Source of the DNA: Bacteroides cellulosilyticus DSM 14838
GTDB taxonomy: Bacteria; Bacteroidota; Bacteroidia; Bacteroidales; Bacteroidaceae
Direction: 5' to 3'
NCBI RefSeq assembly: GCF_000158035.1
Contig: NZ_EQ973495.1
Span: 78,148 to 111,776, forward strand
DNA: 33,629 nt
A model generated the notes under the pieces. The model was not told where the DNA came from, searched no databases, and worked only from the letters and a program-made list of their open reading frames with translations. The position numbers and the translations under genes are program-made. Of the stretch, positions 1 through 7,614 are shown piece by piece. The number at the start of each line of letters is the position of its first letter. Position 1 is the first letter of the stretch.

Positions 1-94
1 TAAATACACGTGCCGTCAATGCATCCATTGATTCCTGTTTCGAACACGAAATAAGGAAACCAATTAAACTTAATAAGAGCCATTTTTCTTTCAT
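1..94 (-). CDS. N-terminus of a lipoprotein (partial, runs off window)
   Basis: The minus strand opens with ATG at position 94 and reads without a stop to the window edge, giving 31 residues (MKEKWLLLSLIGFLISCSKQ and onward). There is a short basic start, a hydrophobic stretch and a lipobox (LISC, Cys17), so this is a lipoprotein signal peptide. The start lies 32 bp downstream of the heparinase-like gene on the same strand, so the two are probably co-transcribed. In a PUL the likely role is a surface or periplasmic glycosidase, but too little is visible to assign a family. Confidence 0.7.
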   Translation of the reverse strand, partial: MKEKWLLLSLIGFLISCSKQESMDALTARVF

Positions 95-126
95 AAATCC
101 TTTTTATAATTTAATTAATAAACAAT

Positions 127-1968
127 TCATCTGATAAGATTTAATGTCACTTTCAACAAATTCTTCCTGTTTGCGGGAAGGTGGGTTTCAAAACCTACAC
201 GCATACTTCCCGGATTAGGTTCATCAAAAGCATGGAGAGGTTCATTGGACCAAAGTTTCATTTCAACATCACCTGGTGCAATCACGGTAAGCAACATTCG
301 ATGTCCATCCTTAGCCAATTCCATTTGATTCTTACCGATGATCTTTGCTTCAGCCGGTGTTACCATAATCCAAGTTACCAAAGCCTCTTTTTCTCCCGTA
401 ACCAGTTCATCTTTCACAATCAGATCATCTTCTTCATTCAGATAAATGATGCGGACAACTTTTTCCATATCATCAGCAAAAACGCTTATAAGATCTACTT
501 CTGCCCCTTTCATATCTTCACTTTTATATATTCTGTTAATAGAAGCATAACTATTCACTAAATGCCGCTTATTGTTTATCGTAAGCGTATTATGTGCCAT
601 ATTACCAAGACGGAACACTCCCCACCGTTGTCCTTCTTGAGACTGATCCCATAAATTTACTCCTCTACTCTCCAGACTTAAGTAATTTTGCATTCCAAGA
701 TCTATCGCCCAGCGTATTCCCTTCCTTTCATAAATAAATGAACCGGCATCCATATGTGCATGAGAAGTTAGAGGAGAACCTCCTTTTACGGCCAAATAGC
801 TATCCTCTTTACTATTCCATCCGCCACGATAAATAAAAACCGGAGTCTTTCCACTATTATGCCAGAAATGGCAGGAAGGCGGTTGTATATTACTCAAATC
901 CTGATGAGCACAAAAAATCAACAGACAGGGCAATAAACGATCTTCTGCAAAACAAACTGAAGGATTCTCTAAATATTGATTTTCTAACCATAGTAAAGAT
1001 AAATCCCCCATTATCTTAGCAAACCAAAACATCATCATATTACATCTCACTCCATTAACAGCATCCGAAAAATTAAAGTATTCACCACTTGGAGCTGTCA
1101 TAAATTCCATAAAGCGAGCTGATTCCAAAAAACCAGGATATTCGGACAATCCGGCATCCGTCCCCAATGCACTTTCAAGGGCAGCAATAAGTAACACCTG
1201 AAAACTGGTACCGTATCCCCAATAATGAAAGCCCTCTGGATATCCTCCGTCCGGTCCATAAGCCGATAAAGCTTTAGGATTAGTCAGCAAGCACCTCTCT
1301 ATGATTTTTTTTGCCTTATCCGGCACATCCTCAAAAACTGCAAGTGCACCATACAATAAACCAGCATTACAAACAGAATTCCAATTAGAGGCTGCCCTGT
1401 AAAACCACTCATCAGGAGCAGCGGCATCCAAGCCTTTTTCTACAATTGCGTCACGTACTATAGAACGTGTTTCCGATTCCAAATACTCATAAAGCCAATC
1501 ATAACCTATGGATAATGCCAATACCATTTCTCCCACATCCAAAAAGTGAGATGGATTCCAATCTGGAAAACGGCTTACCGAAAGCATTTCTTGTGTCGCA
1601 CGATAAGCATACTTTTCTTCCTTCGTCATACGATAGGCATATGAAAGATAGAAAATACGTTTTAATGCCAAACGGGAAACACTCAGCAACCGCTTCCCTT
1701 CCATAACTCGTTCCGCCATTTGTTGGATGAGTATCTCATCAGATTCTTCCAATATACGCTTATGAACCTTCAATAACGATGGAAACGTTGCTATTGATTT
1801 CTTTACAGCTTCTTCTCCTCCTTGCGTTAATAATAAACGAGGATGAGGGGTTATTCTTTCATAATCCACAAACTGCGCACACAGAACTAAAGAATAAAAA
1901 GCTAAAACTAACAATAAGATTATTCTCTGTAGACGAAATTTATAAAAAATGGATAAATATATCATCAT
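127..1968 (-). CDS. Heparinase II/III-family polysaccharide lyase
   Basis: A 613-aa secreted protein with a hydrophobic signal segment at residues 14-31. The N-terminal half looks like the all-helical toroid of heparinase II/III-type lyases (Asn195-Trp-Asn197, then PEGFHYWGYG with Tyr249/Tyr252). The C-terminal half looks like the beta-sandwich domain, with HAHMD (His403, His405), Asp423 in IDLG and His459 in AHNTL. In heparinase II (PL21) the equivalent histidine-x-histidine, aspartate and later histidine include a catalytic residue and a zinc site with similar spacing, so the core appears intact. The expected reaction is beta-elimination of uronic-acid-containing polysaccharide. Substrate and PL family (12, 15, 17 or 21) cannot be fixed from sequence alone. 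It is divergent from susC and has a candidate activator site upstream (2042-2060). Confidence 0.85.
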   Translation of the reverse strand: MMIYLSIFYKFRLQRIILLLVLAFYSLVLCAQFVDYERITPHPRLLLTQGGEEAVKKSIATFPSLLKVHKRILEESDEILIQQMAERVMEGKRLLSVSRLALKRIFYLSYAYRMTKEEKYAYRATQEMLSVSRFPDWNPSHFLDVGEMVLALSIGYDWLYEYLESETRSIVRDAIVEKGLDAAAPDEWFYRAASNWNSVCNAGLLYGALAVFEDVPDKAKKIIERCLLTNPKALSAYGPDGGYPEGFHYWGYGTSFQVLLIAALESALGTDAGLSEYPGFLESARFMEFMTAPSGEYFNFSDAVNGVRCNMMMFWFAKIMGDLSLLWLENQYLENPSVCFAEDRLLPCLLIFCAHQDLSNIQPPSCHFWHNSGKTPVFIYRGGWNSKEDSYLAVKGGSPLTSHAHMDAGSFIYERKGIRWAIDLGMQNYLSLESRGVNLWDQSQEGQRWGVFRLGNMAHNTLTINNKRHLVNSYASINRIYKSEDMKGAEVDLISVFADDMEKVVRIIYLNEEDDLIVKDELVTGEKEALVTWIMVTPAEAKIIGKNQMELAKDGHRMLLTVIAPGDVEMKLWSNEPLHAFDEPNPGSMRVGFETHLPANRKNLLKVTLNLIR

Positions 1969-1997
1969 ATTAATTACTTAAAAGTTCAACAACATGG

Positions 1998-2005
1998 CAA
2001 ATATC
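1998..2005 (-). promoter_or_regulatory. Candidate -7 box for the heparinase-like gene
   Basis: The minus strand reads GATATTTG, close to the Bacteroides -7 element TAnnTTTG. It lies 36 bp downstream of the 19-bp motif at 2042-2060 and would start RNA about 24 nt before the lyase ATG. No TTTG-type -33 box is seen at the right distance, which fits an activator-dependent promoter. The surrounding 21 bp (1985-2005) recur with one mismatch at 14083-14103. Confidence 0.4.
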
Positions 2006-2041
2006 ACAATATTATAGAATAATATAGAATCATTATCTGCA

Positions 2042-2060
2042 AAATCAACGGGAACGTTTT
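2042..2060 (-). promoter_or_regulatory. 19-bp PUL regulatory motif, copy 1
   Basis: The plus strand reads AAATCAACGGGAACGTTTT, one of four near-identical copies in the window. It is upstream of the heparinase-like gene and lies in the same orientation relative to that gene as copies 2 and 3 do to theirs. Its centre is about 83 bp from the lyase start codon. Confidence 0.6.
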
Positions 2061-2163
2061 CCTTAACAAAAGCTAACCATCTTTCTGAGCGAGGTATGCA
2101 AAAACATGTTTTTACATAGAAATAATCAACTATATAACAAGCCATTAACATTAAAAACCTACA

Positions 2164-2182
2164 AAATCGTTCCCGATGATTT
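2164..2182 (+). promoter_or_regulatory. 19-bp PUL regulatory motif, copy 2 (upstream of susC)
   Basis: The plus strand reads AAATCGTTCCCGATGATTT, an imperfect palindrome with AAATC/GATTT arms. Its reverse complement differs from copy 3 (13968-13986) at one base of 19. It sits 9 bp upstream of the TTTG of the putative susC promoter, centred about 58 bp before the predicted transcription start, where a transcriptional activator would bind. Confidence 0.65.
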
Positions 2183-2191
2183 TCATCATTC

Positions 2192-2225
2192 TTTGCATAA
2201 GTTATCATATTATTTCAGAGATTTG
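2192..2225 (+). promoter_or_regulatory. Candidate susC promoter
   Basis: TTTG (2192-2195) and GAGATTTG (2218-2225) are separated by 22 bp. This resembles the Bacteroides pattern TTTG-N19-21-TAnnTTTG, with a slightly long spacer and an imperfect -7 box. Transcription would begin near 2231 and give a leader of about 145 nt before the preferred susC ATG at 2376. Confidence 0.5.
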
Positions 2226-2260
2226 CAAGTGTAATCAAATGTATAACATAAAGCAAATCT
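2219..2260. repeat. 8-bp inverted repeat with a second, opposing -7 box
   Basis: AGATTTGC (2219-2226) and GCAAATCT (2253-2260) form a perfect inverted repeat around 26 bp. The left arm is part of the plus-strand -7 box. On the minus strand the right arm gives TAGATTTG (2261-2254), a full match to TAnnTTTG facing the heparinase-like gene. The arms may therefore be two face-to-face promoters, or an operator. Confidence 0.45.
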
Positions 2261-2375
2261 AAAAAGAATAGAATAGAAACAATATTATTATCCAGCAATT
2301 TTGAGGTTGAAAATCATAAAGTTGCAATCAGTAAAGACTAATAAATATCTAAATACTAAATTATTATTCAGTTAT

Positions 2376-5300
2376 ATGAAAAACAATTCATCACATCCAT
2401 GCATGTGGCAGCAAGGTCACAAACGATGCTATCGTCTGGCCCAATCAGTAGCTCTGACTGCTTTGTTGGGCATTGGTACAGTACAAGCTGGTCAGCCCTT
2501 CATTACGACATCCCTTTCAATGCAGGTTCATAGTGTTGCTCCAGAACAACAAACGGGCAATATATCAATAAAAGGGCATGTAGTAGATAACAAGGGAGAA
2601 GTCCTCATTGGCGTTACTGTCATGGTAAAAGGTACCAATAACGGTGTCATCACAGATATGAATGGTAACTTTACCATTGCCGCAAAAAACGGTCAAACAC
2701 TGGTTCTTTCCTATATCGGATACAAAGATGTGGAAGTCAAAGTACAGCAAAGCAATCTAAACATTACAATGCAGGAAGACGCTCAAGCACTCGACGAAGT
2801 TGTAGTTATCGGATATGGTACAGCTAAAAAGAAGGATCTAACCGGTGCTATTTCAAACATTCGTCCGACCGACTTAAAAGCAGAAATGCCCCGTAATATG
2901 CACGACTTATTGCGTGCTAATGCTGCCGGTCTGAATATCTCAGTCAACAACGAAGCAAAAGGTGGCGGTGACTTCCTTATACGTGGTAAAGGTACTTTAA
3001 AAGCCGGCTCACAACCGTTACTTGTTGTAGACGGAGTTATTTATAATGGCGAACTTAGTGAATTGAACCCCAACGACATCATTTCAATCGACGTACTGAA
3101 AGATGCCAGTTCTGCTGCTGTATATGGTGCAAAAGCAGCAAACGGAGTCATTGCTATCACTACACAAAAAGGTATAGCAGGCAGTAAGCCAGTGATTAAC
3201 GTCAATACAAGTTGGGGATTGGTCACTCCTATTAAGAGCCGCAAACTCAGAAATGCCGAGCAATTTCTTGATTTCCGCCAAGCATACGAAATCGGTAGGC
3301 AAACGGATGAATACCTTGAACAATATCCGGGAATGTATACCGATCCAAGAAAGCTTAATGGAATAGATAAAGTAGACTGGTATAATTATGACCAGAAGGA
3401 TAAAGTTACGTCTGTATCAGAAGAAGAACTAATAACGAAATGGTTGTCACGTCTGGATCTATCTACCCCTGAAATCAATAATTATTTCAATGGTAAACTA
3501 ACCAATTGGCAAGATTTGATGTTAAACAATGCAGTACAACAAAACTACAACGTCAGCATTAGCAAGAAAGGTGAAGATTACCAATACTATTGGTCTATTG
3601 GCTATATGGACAATGAAGGTATCAAAGATGGTGATGCATTTAGCCGTTTCACTACCCGCCTGAATCTGGAATCCAATGTCAGCAAGTATATCACAGTGGG
3701 ACTGAATATGAACTTCTCCAGCCGTGACGAAAGCGCTATTGCTGTCGATACTAAAGCTCTGACATGGTTTTCTCCATATTGTAGTAATGATGTTAACAAT
3801 CCAGAAAGTGCTAACCAGCACTATCCTAATGGTTCAAACACCATCGCCAACCCATTCTATGACCGTAAATATACAGATAAGAAACAAGTATACATGAATC
3901 TGGATGGAACTATCTACGGGCGTCTGAATTTACCGTTCGGTTTCTCTTACCAGATGAACTTTACTCCGCGTTTGGCTTGGAACGAAAGCTTTGAGCACAA
4001 ATCAGCCAAGAACGATGCCTGGGCAGGAGAAGGAGGCTCTTCCTTCCGCCAGCATAATAAAGCTTTCAACTGGCAGGTAGACAATGTTTTCAACTGGAAA
4101 TATGAGTTCCTCGATAAACATAAAGTAGAAGCAACTTTCCTAGTCAATGCCGAAAAGTCACAAAGTTGGATGACTAAGAGCACTAACAAAGGATACAATC
4201 CAAGTGACGCATTAGGCTATCATGGTATCCACTTGGGCAACAATCCTACTGCATTGAGTACTGACCAATATACTACCGGCGATGCTTTGATGGGGCGTTT
4301 GTTCTACTCTTTTAGTAATAAGTATATGTTGACCGCTTCGGTTCGTCGTGACGGTTACTCAGCTTTCGGTATGATGAACCCACGTGCTACATTCCCTGCC
4401 ATTGCCTTAGCATGGGTATTCACAGAAGAAAAATTCATGAAGAAAACCTCCTCATGGTTAAGCTATGGTAAATTACGTTTCTCTTGGGGTGAAAATGGTA
4501 ATAGAGACATCGGTATCTACGCTGCCCTTGCAGAGTTAACCTCTAACCCAACTTGCTGGATCGATGGAAATGGCAAATTCTATACCACCACTTATACGTT
4601 GAACCAAAAAATGCCAAATAGCAAGTTAAAATGGGAACGTGCCAAATCATATAATATAGGTTTGGACTTCGGACTCTTCGGAGATATCTTAAGCGGTTCT
4701 ATCGAAGTATACAAGAAAATGACCAATGATTTGCTCATGGACCGTGCCATCCCACCCATCACCGGTTTCAGCAAAGTATTGAGTAATATGGGACAACTCC
4801 AGAATACAGGTTTTGAATTGACATTGAATGCCAACATCATGAGACGCAAAAACTTTGAATGGAGTGCTACAGGTAACTTCTCACTCAACCGTCGTAAGAT
4901 TAAACACTTATACGGTAACATGAAGAATATTCTTGATGCTGACGGTAATATCATCGGTCAGGTAGAAGACGATGATATCACTAACAAATGGTTTATTGGT
5001 GAGGACCCAGACCGCATTTGGGATTATGTAGGAGATGGTGTATGGCAACAAGATGAAGCTGAAGAAGCGGCAAAATACGGCTGCCAGCCTGGTGACTTTA
5101 AATATCTGGACTTCAACGAAAATGGGAAATTGGACCAGGATGACAAGAAACACCAGAAATATACAACCCCTCGTTTCCGTTGGACATTCCGTAACAACTT
5201 CCAATTGTTCAATGATCTGGATATTTCATTTATGTTGTACTCTTTATGGGGTCACTACGGTTCATATGCTGATGCCGCCAACAATAACTTCGATGCTTCT

Positions 5301-5603
5301 ATCAGTTGCGGTTACGATCAGCCTTACTGGACACCAGAAAATCCGATTAATGACTATGCACGTATCGGTTCAAAGAACTTAGGAACACATTACGTAAACA
5401 AGTCATTTATCCGTTTGGACAACATCACAGTTTCATATCGCCTGCCACAAAAATGGACAAAAGTTGTAGGTATCCAAGATTTACGCTTCAATGCATCCAT
5501 TCATAATGTAGCAGTCTTTGCTCCTCATTACGACGGTTGGGATCCTGAATCAAATAGCCCAATGGGAAGAACATTCAATTTCGGTATTAACTTTACACTC
5601 TAA
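2376..5603 (+). CDS. SusC-like TonB-dependent outer-membrane transporter
   Basis: A 1075-aa protein from ATG 2376. Extending upstream would need a TTG start at 2301 and would put 25 residues before the signal peptide. Visible in order: signal peptide to about residue 38, CarboxypepD_reg-like domain (about 64-140), TonB-box-like segment DEVVVIGYGT (140-149), plug domain with LLVVDGVIYNG and DVLKDASSAAVYGAKAANGVI, then a long barrel ending in an aromatic-rich strand (FNFGINFTL). SusC proteins import oligosaccharides across the outer membrane using TonB energy, with a SusD lid. The susD-like gene starts 12 bp after the stop. Length and motifs are normal for the family. Confidence 0.96.
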   Translation: MKNNSSHPCMWQQGHKRCYRLAQSVALTALLGIGTVQAGQPFITTSLSMQVHSVAPEQQTGNISIKGHVVDNKGEVLIGVTVMVKGTNNGVITDMNGNFTIAAKNGQTLVLSYIGYKDVEVKVQQSNLNITMQEDAQALDEVVVIGYGTAKKKDLTGAISNIRPTDLKAEMPRNMHDLLRANAAGLNISVNNEAKGGGDFLIRGKGTLKAGSQPLLVVDGVIYNGELSELNPNDIISIDVLKDASSAAVYGAKAANGVIAITTQKGIAGSKPVINVNTSWGLVTPIKSRKLRNAEQFLDFRQAYEIGRQTDEYLEQYPGMYTDPRKLNGIDKVDWYNYDQKDKVTSVSEEELITKWLSRLDLSTPEINNYFNGKLTNWQDLMLNNAVQQNYNVSISKKGEDYQYYWSIGYMDNEGIKDGDAFSRFTTRLNLESNVSKYITVGLNMNFSSRDESAIAVDTKALTWFSPYCSNDVNNPESANQHYPNGSNTIANPFYDRKYTDKKQVYMNLDGTIYGRLNLPFGFSYQMNFTPRLAWNESFEHKSAKNDAWAGEGGSSFRQHNKAFNWQVDNVFNWKYEFLDKHKVEATFLVNAEKSQSWMTKSTNKGYNPSDALGYHGIHLGNNPTALSTDQYTTGDALMGRLFYSFSNKYMLTASVRRDGYSAFGMMNPRATFPAIALAWVFTEEKFMKKTSSWLSYGKLRFSWGENGNRDIGIYAALAELTSNPTCWIDGNGKFYTTTYTLNQKMPNSKLKWERAKSYNIGLDFGLFGDILSGSIEVYKKMTNDLLMDRAIPPITGFSKVLSNMGQLQNTGFELTLNANIMRRKNFEWSATGNFSLNRRKIKHLYGNMKNILDADGNIIGQVEDDDITNKWFIGEDPDRIWDYVGDGVWQQDEAEEAAKYGCQPGDFKYLDFNENGKLDQDDKKHQKYTTPRFRWTFRNNFQLFNDLDISFMLYSLWGHYGSYADAANNNFDASISCGYDQPYWTPENPINDYARIGSKNLGTHYVNKSFIRLDNITVSYRLPQKWTKVVGIQDLRFNASIHNVAVFAPHYDGWDPESNSPMGRTFNFGINFTL

Positions 5604-5615
5604 TTTGAAAGAACA

Positions 5616-7526
5616 ATGAAAAAGAACAGAATATTCAAAACTATCAGTGGTGTCGCTTTATGTACGGTACTACTAACCGGATGTAGCGAAAGTTGGCTGG
5701 AACCTAAGCCCCTCTCTTTCCTCACTCCTGAAAATGCATATGTTGATGCTGACGGTCTGCTCACTTCTCTTGCAGCAGCCGAACGTTCCATGCGTCATGA
5801 ATACTTTGGAAACGGAAGCGGATATACTTGTGAACTTATCTTCTCCGATCTCTGTATCAGCGGAACAACTGATAAAGCAGGGCCCTTGCAGGATATGGAT
5901 CGCCAATTAATGCCGGATGCTAACTTTAATAATGCGGAAAACTCCTATTTGACATCGCACAACTGGGATGAGAACTGGAATCAAATAAAATATACAAATG
6001 TAGTACTTTCACGTATGAAAGATACTAAATTCGTCAATGAAGCAGAAAAAAACAAAGTATTGGGTACAGGTTACTTTCAGCGTTGTTACAGATACTGGCG
6101 ACTGATCAACCAGTTCGGGGATGTCCCCTTCATTGATGTTGAAGTCACATACCCACGGTATGATTTTAATACATGTGATCGTTGGAGTATTTTACGTCGT
6201 ATGAAAAAAGAACTGGAATTTGCATACCAATGGGTACCCGAGCAAGTAGACCGTGGACACACCACCAAATCGGCCTGTGGAGTACTGTTGATGAAAGTCT
6301 ATATGTCATTGGGGGAATTCGACAATGCTATCAAAGTTGGAAATGAAATCGTAGCTAAACACCCACTGATGGTAAACCGTTTTACTTCCACTAAAAACAA
6401 TCACCCCAACCTGATGTTTGATCTGCACAGTGTAGAAGCCAAAAGTGATCCGACCAATACAGAAGGTATATTATATGGTGTATCCGAACCGAATAATGCC
6501 AGTGGTACAGGCTCTGCAAAAACAGAAATCATGGCTAACTGTGTTCCTATGTGGAATAATAACGTAGTAAAAACTCCGAGTGGAAAAACAGGTTTCGCCG
6601 TCACTCCCGACAGCAAAGACGTTGCAGCCGGTATTGTGGAGGACGTGAATAAAACATATGGACGAGGCATTGCCCGTGTACGCCCCACCAACTACTTCCA
6701 ATATACCATTTGGACAGAGAAGGAAAAAAATGACTTACGTGGCCGATACAACCACGATAGTTGGAGACGTATGGAAGACTTGATCTATAATGACCCGGCC
6801 CTGAAAAAAGCCAATGATCCCTGGTATGGAAAGAAAGCTGTAAAGCCTGTAAATATGTCTTGTGGCGATTCCATTCGTTGCTGGTTTTCATGGCCCCACT
6901 ACAAAGTATATATTCCAGATCCAACAGCAGGTAGCGGTCAATGGAAAGGTGGTTCAAGTCCTATCTATCTAATGCGTAGTGCCGAAGTTTATCTGATGCT
7001 TGCCGAATGTTATTATTGGAAAGATAATCTGGGTGAAGCTGCCAACATGCTGAATGTAGTACGCAAACGTGCAGGTGCCGATCTGTTGACTGCTCAGGAC
7101 ATCAATATCGGTGAAATTCTGAATGAACGCGCACGTGAACTTTATTACGAAGAACATCGTCACATTACATTAGTTCGTATCGCTTATACATACGCACTGA
7201 CAGGTAAACCTTGTGAGATATTCGACGGACGTATCTACAAAATGGAAAACTTATGTGGTCCGAAGGGTGCCAACAACTTGAAAGATGCCGGATACAATTT
7301 CTGGTTCGACTGGATCAGCCAACATAACAATTTTTACAACAAAGGTGTAAAGAACAGATTTGCTGAATACACTATGAGTGTTCATCACATGTTATGGCCT
7401 ATTCCTAACAAAGATATCAGAGCCAACACCAATGGACACATTAATCAAAATAACGGTTATTTAGGCTGTGAAAATAATGTAACCCCCTTGCAGGTACCCG
7501 AAGAAGGCCAGTTCATGAAAGATTAA
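5616..7526 (+). CDS. SusD/RagB-like glycan-binding lipoprotein
   Basis: A 636-aa protein beginning with a lipoprotein signal peptide (VLLTGC, Cys23). The pattern is that of SusD proteins: an N-terminal part with LTPENAYVDADGL, a central helical repeat region (for example CGVLLMKVYMSLGEFDNAIKVG), and the C-terminal block YLMRSAEVYLMLAECYYWKDN and LNERARELYYEEHRH that closes RagB/SusD proteins. It should sit on the cell surface as the lid of the SusC channel and bind glycan. It lies 12 bp after susC and shares its operon. I see no truncation. The substrate cannot be read from the sequence. Confidence 0.95.
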   Translation: MKKNRIFKTISGVALCTVLLTGCSESWLEPKPLSFLTPENAYVDADGLLTSLAAAERSMRHEYFGNGSGYTCELIFSDLCISGTTDKAGPLQDMDRQLMPDANFNNAENSYLTSHNWDENWNQIKYTNVVLSRMKDTKFVNEAEKNKVLGTGYFQRCYRYWRLINQFGDVPFIDVEVTYPRYDFNTCDRWSILRRMKKELEFAYQWVPEQVDRGHTTKSACGVLLMKVYMSLGEFDNAIKVGNEIVAKHPLMVNRFTSTKNNHPNLMFDLHSVEAKSDPTNTEGILYGVSEPNNASGTGSAKTEIMANCVPMWNNNVVKTPSGKTGFAVTPDSKDVAAGIVEDVNKTYGRGIARVRPTNYFQYTIWTEKEKNDLRGRYNHDSWRRMEDLIYNDPALKKANDPWYGKKAVKPVNMSCGDSIRCWFSWPHYKVYIPDPTAGSGQWKGGSSPIYLMRSAEVYLMLAECYYWKDNLGEAANMLNVVRKRAGADLLTAQDINIGEILNERARELYYEEHRHITLVRIAYTYALTGKPCEIFDGRIYKMENLCGPKGANNLKDAGYNFWFDWISQHNNFYNKGVKNRFAEYTMSVHHMLWPIPNKDIRANTNGHINQNNGYLGCENNVTPLQVPEEGQFMKD

Positions 7527-7552
7527 TCGTGGATATCCACTTTTATAAAGGA

Positions 7553-7587
7553 TTGCCCCTGCCACATAATATTTGTAGCAGGGGTAA
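7553..7587 (+). terminator. Hairpin between susD and the downstream hydrolase
   Basis: TTGCCCCTGC (7553-7562) pairs with GCAGGGGTAA (7578-7587), with one G-T pair, and is followed by ATTTTATAATTT. This could be a terminator or attenuator lowering expression of the downstream hydrolase, or an mRNA-stabilising end for susCD. Confidence 0.6.
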
Positions 7588-7614
7588 ATTTTATAATTTA
7601 CAAAGAATAAAGAT

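Noticed and set aside
1978..2208. 76-aa minus-strand reading frame between the heparinase-like gene and susC
   Set aside because: It covers two copies of the regulatory motif and the -7 box, has odd composition and no recognisable domain; it is regulatory DNA.
2301..2375. Longer susC start at TTG 2301
   Set aside because: It adds 25 residues in front of a good signal peptide; ATG 2376 is more likely.
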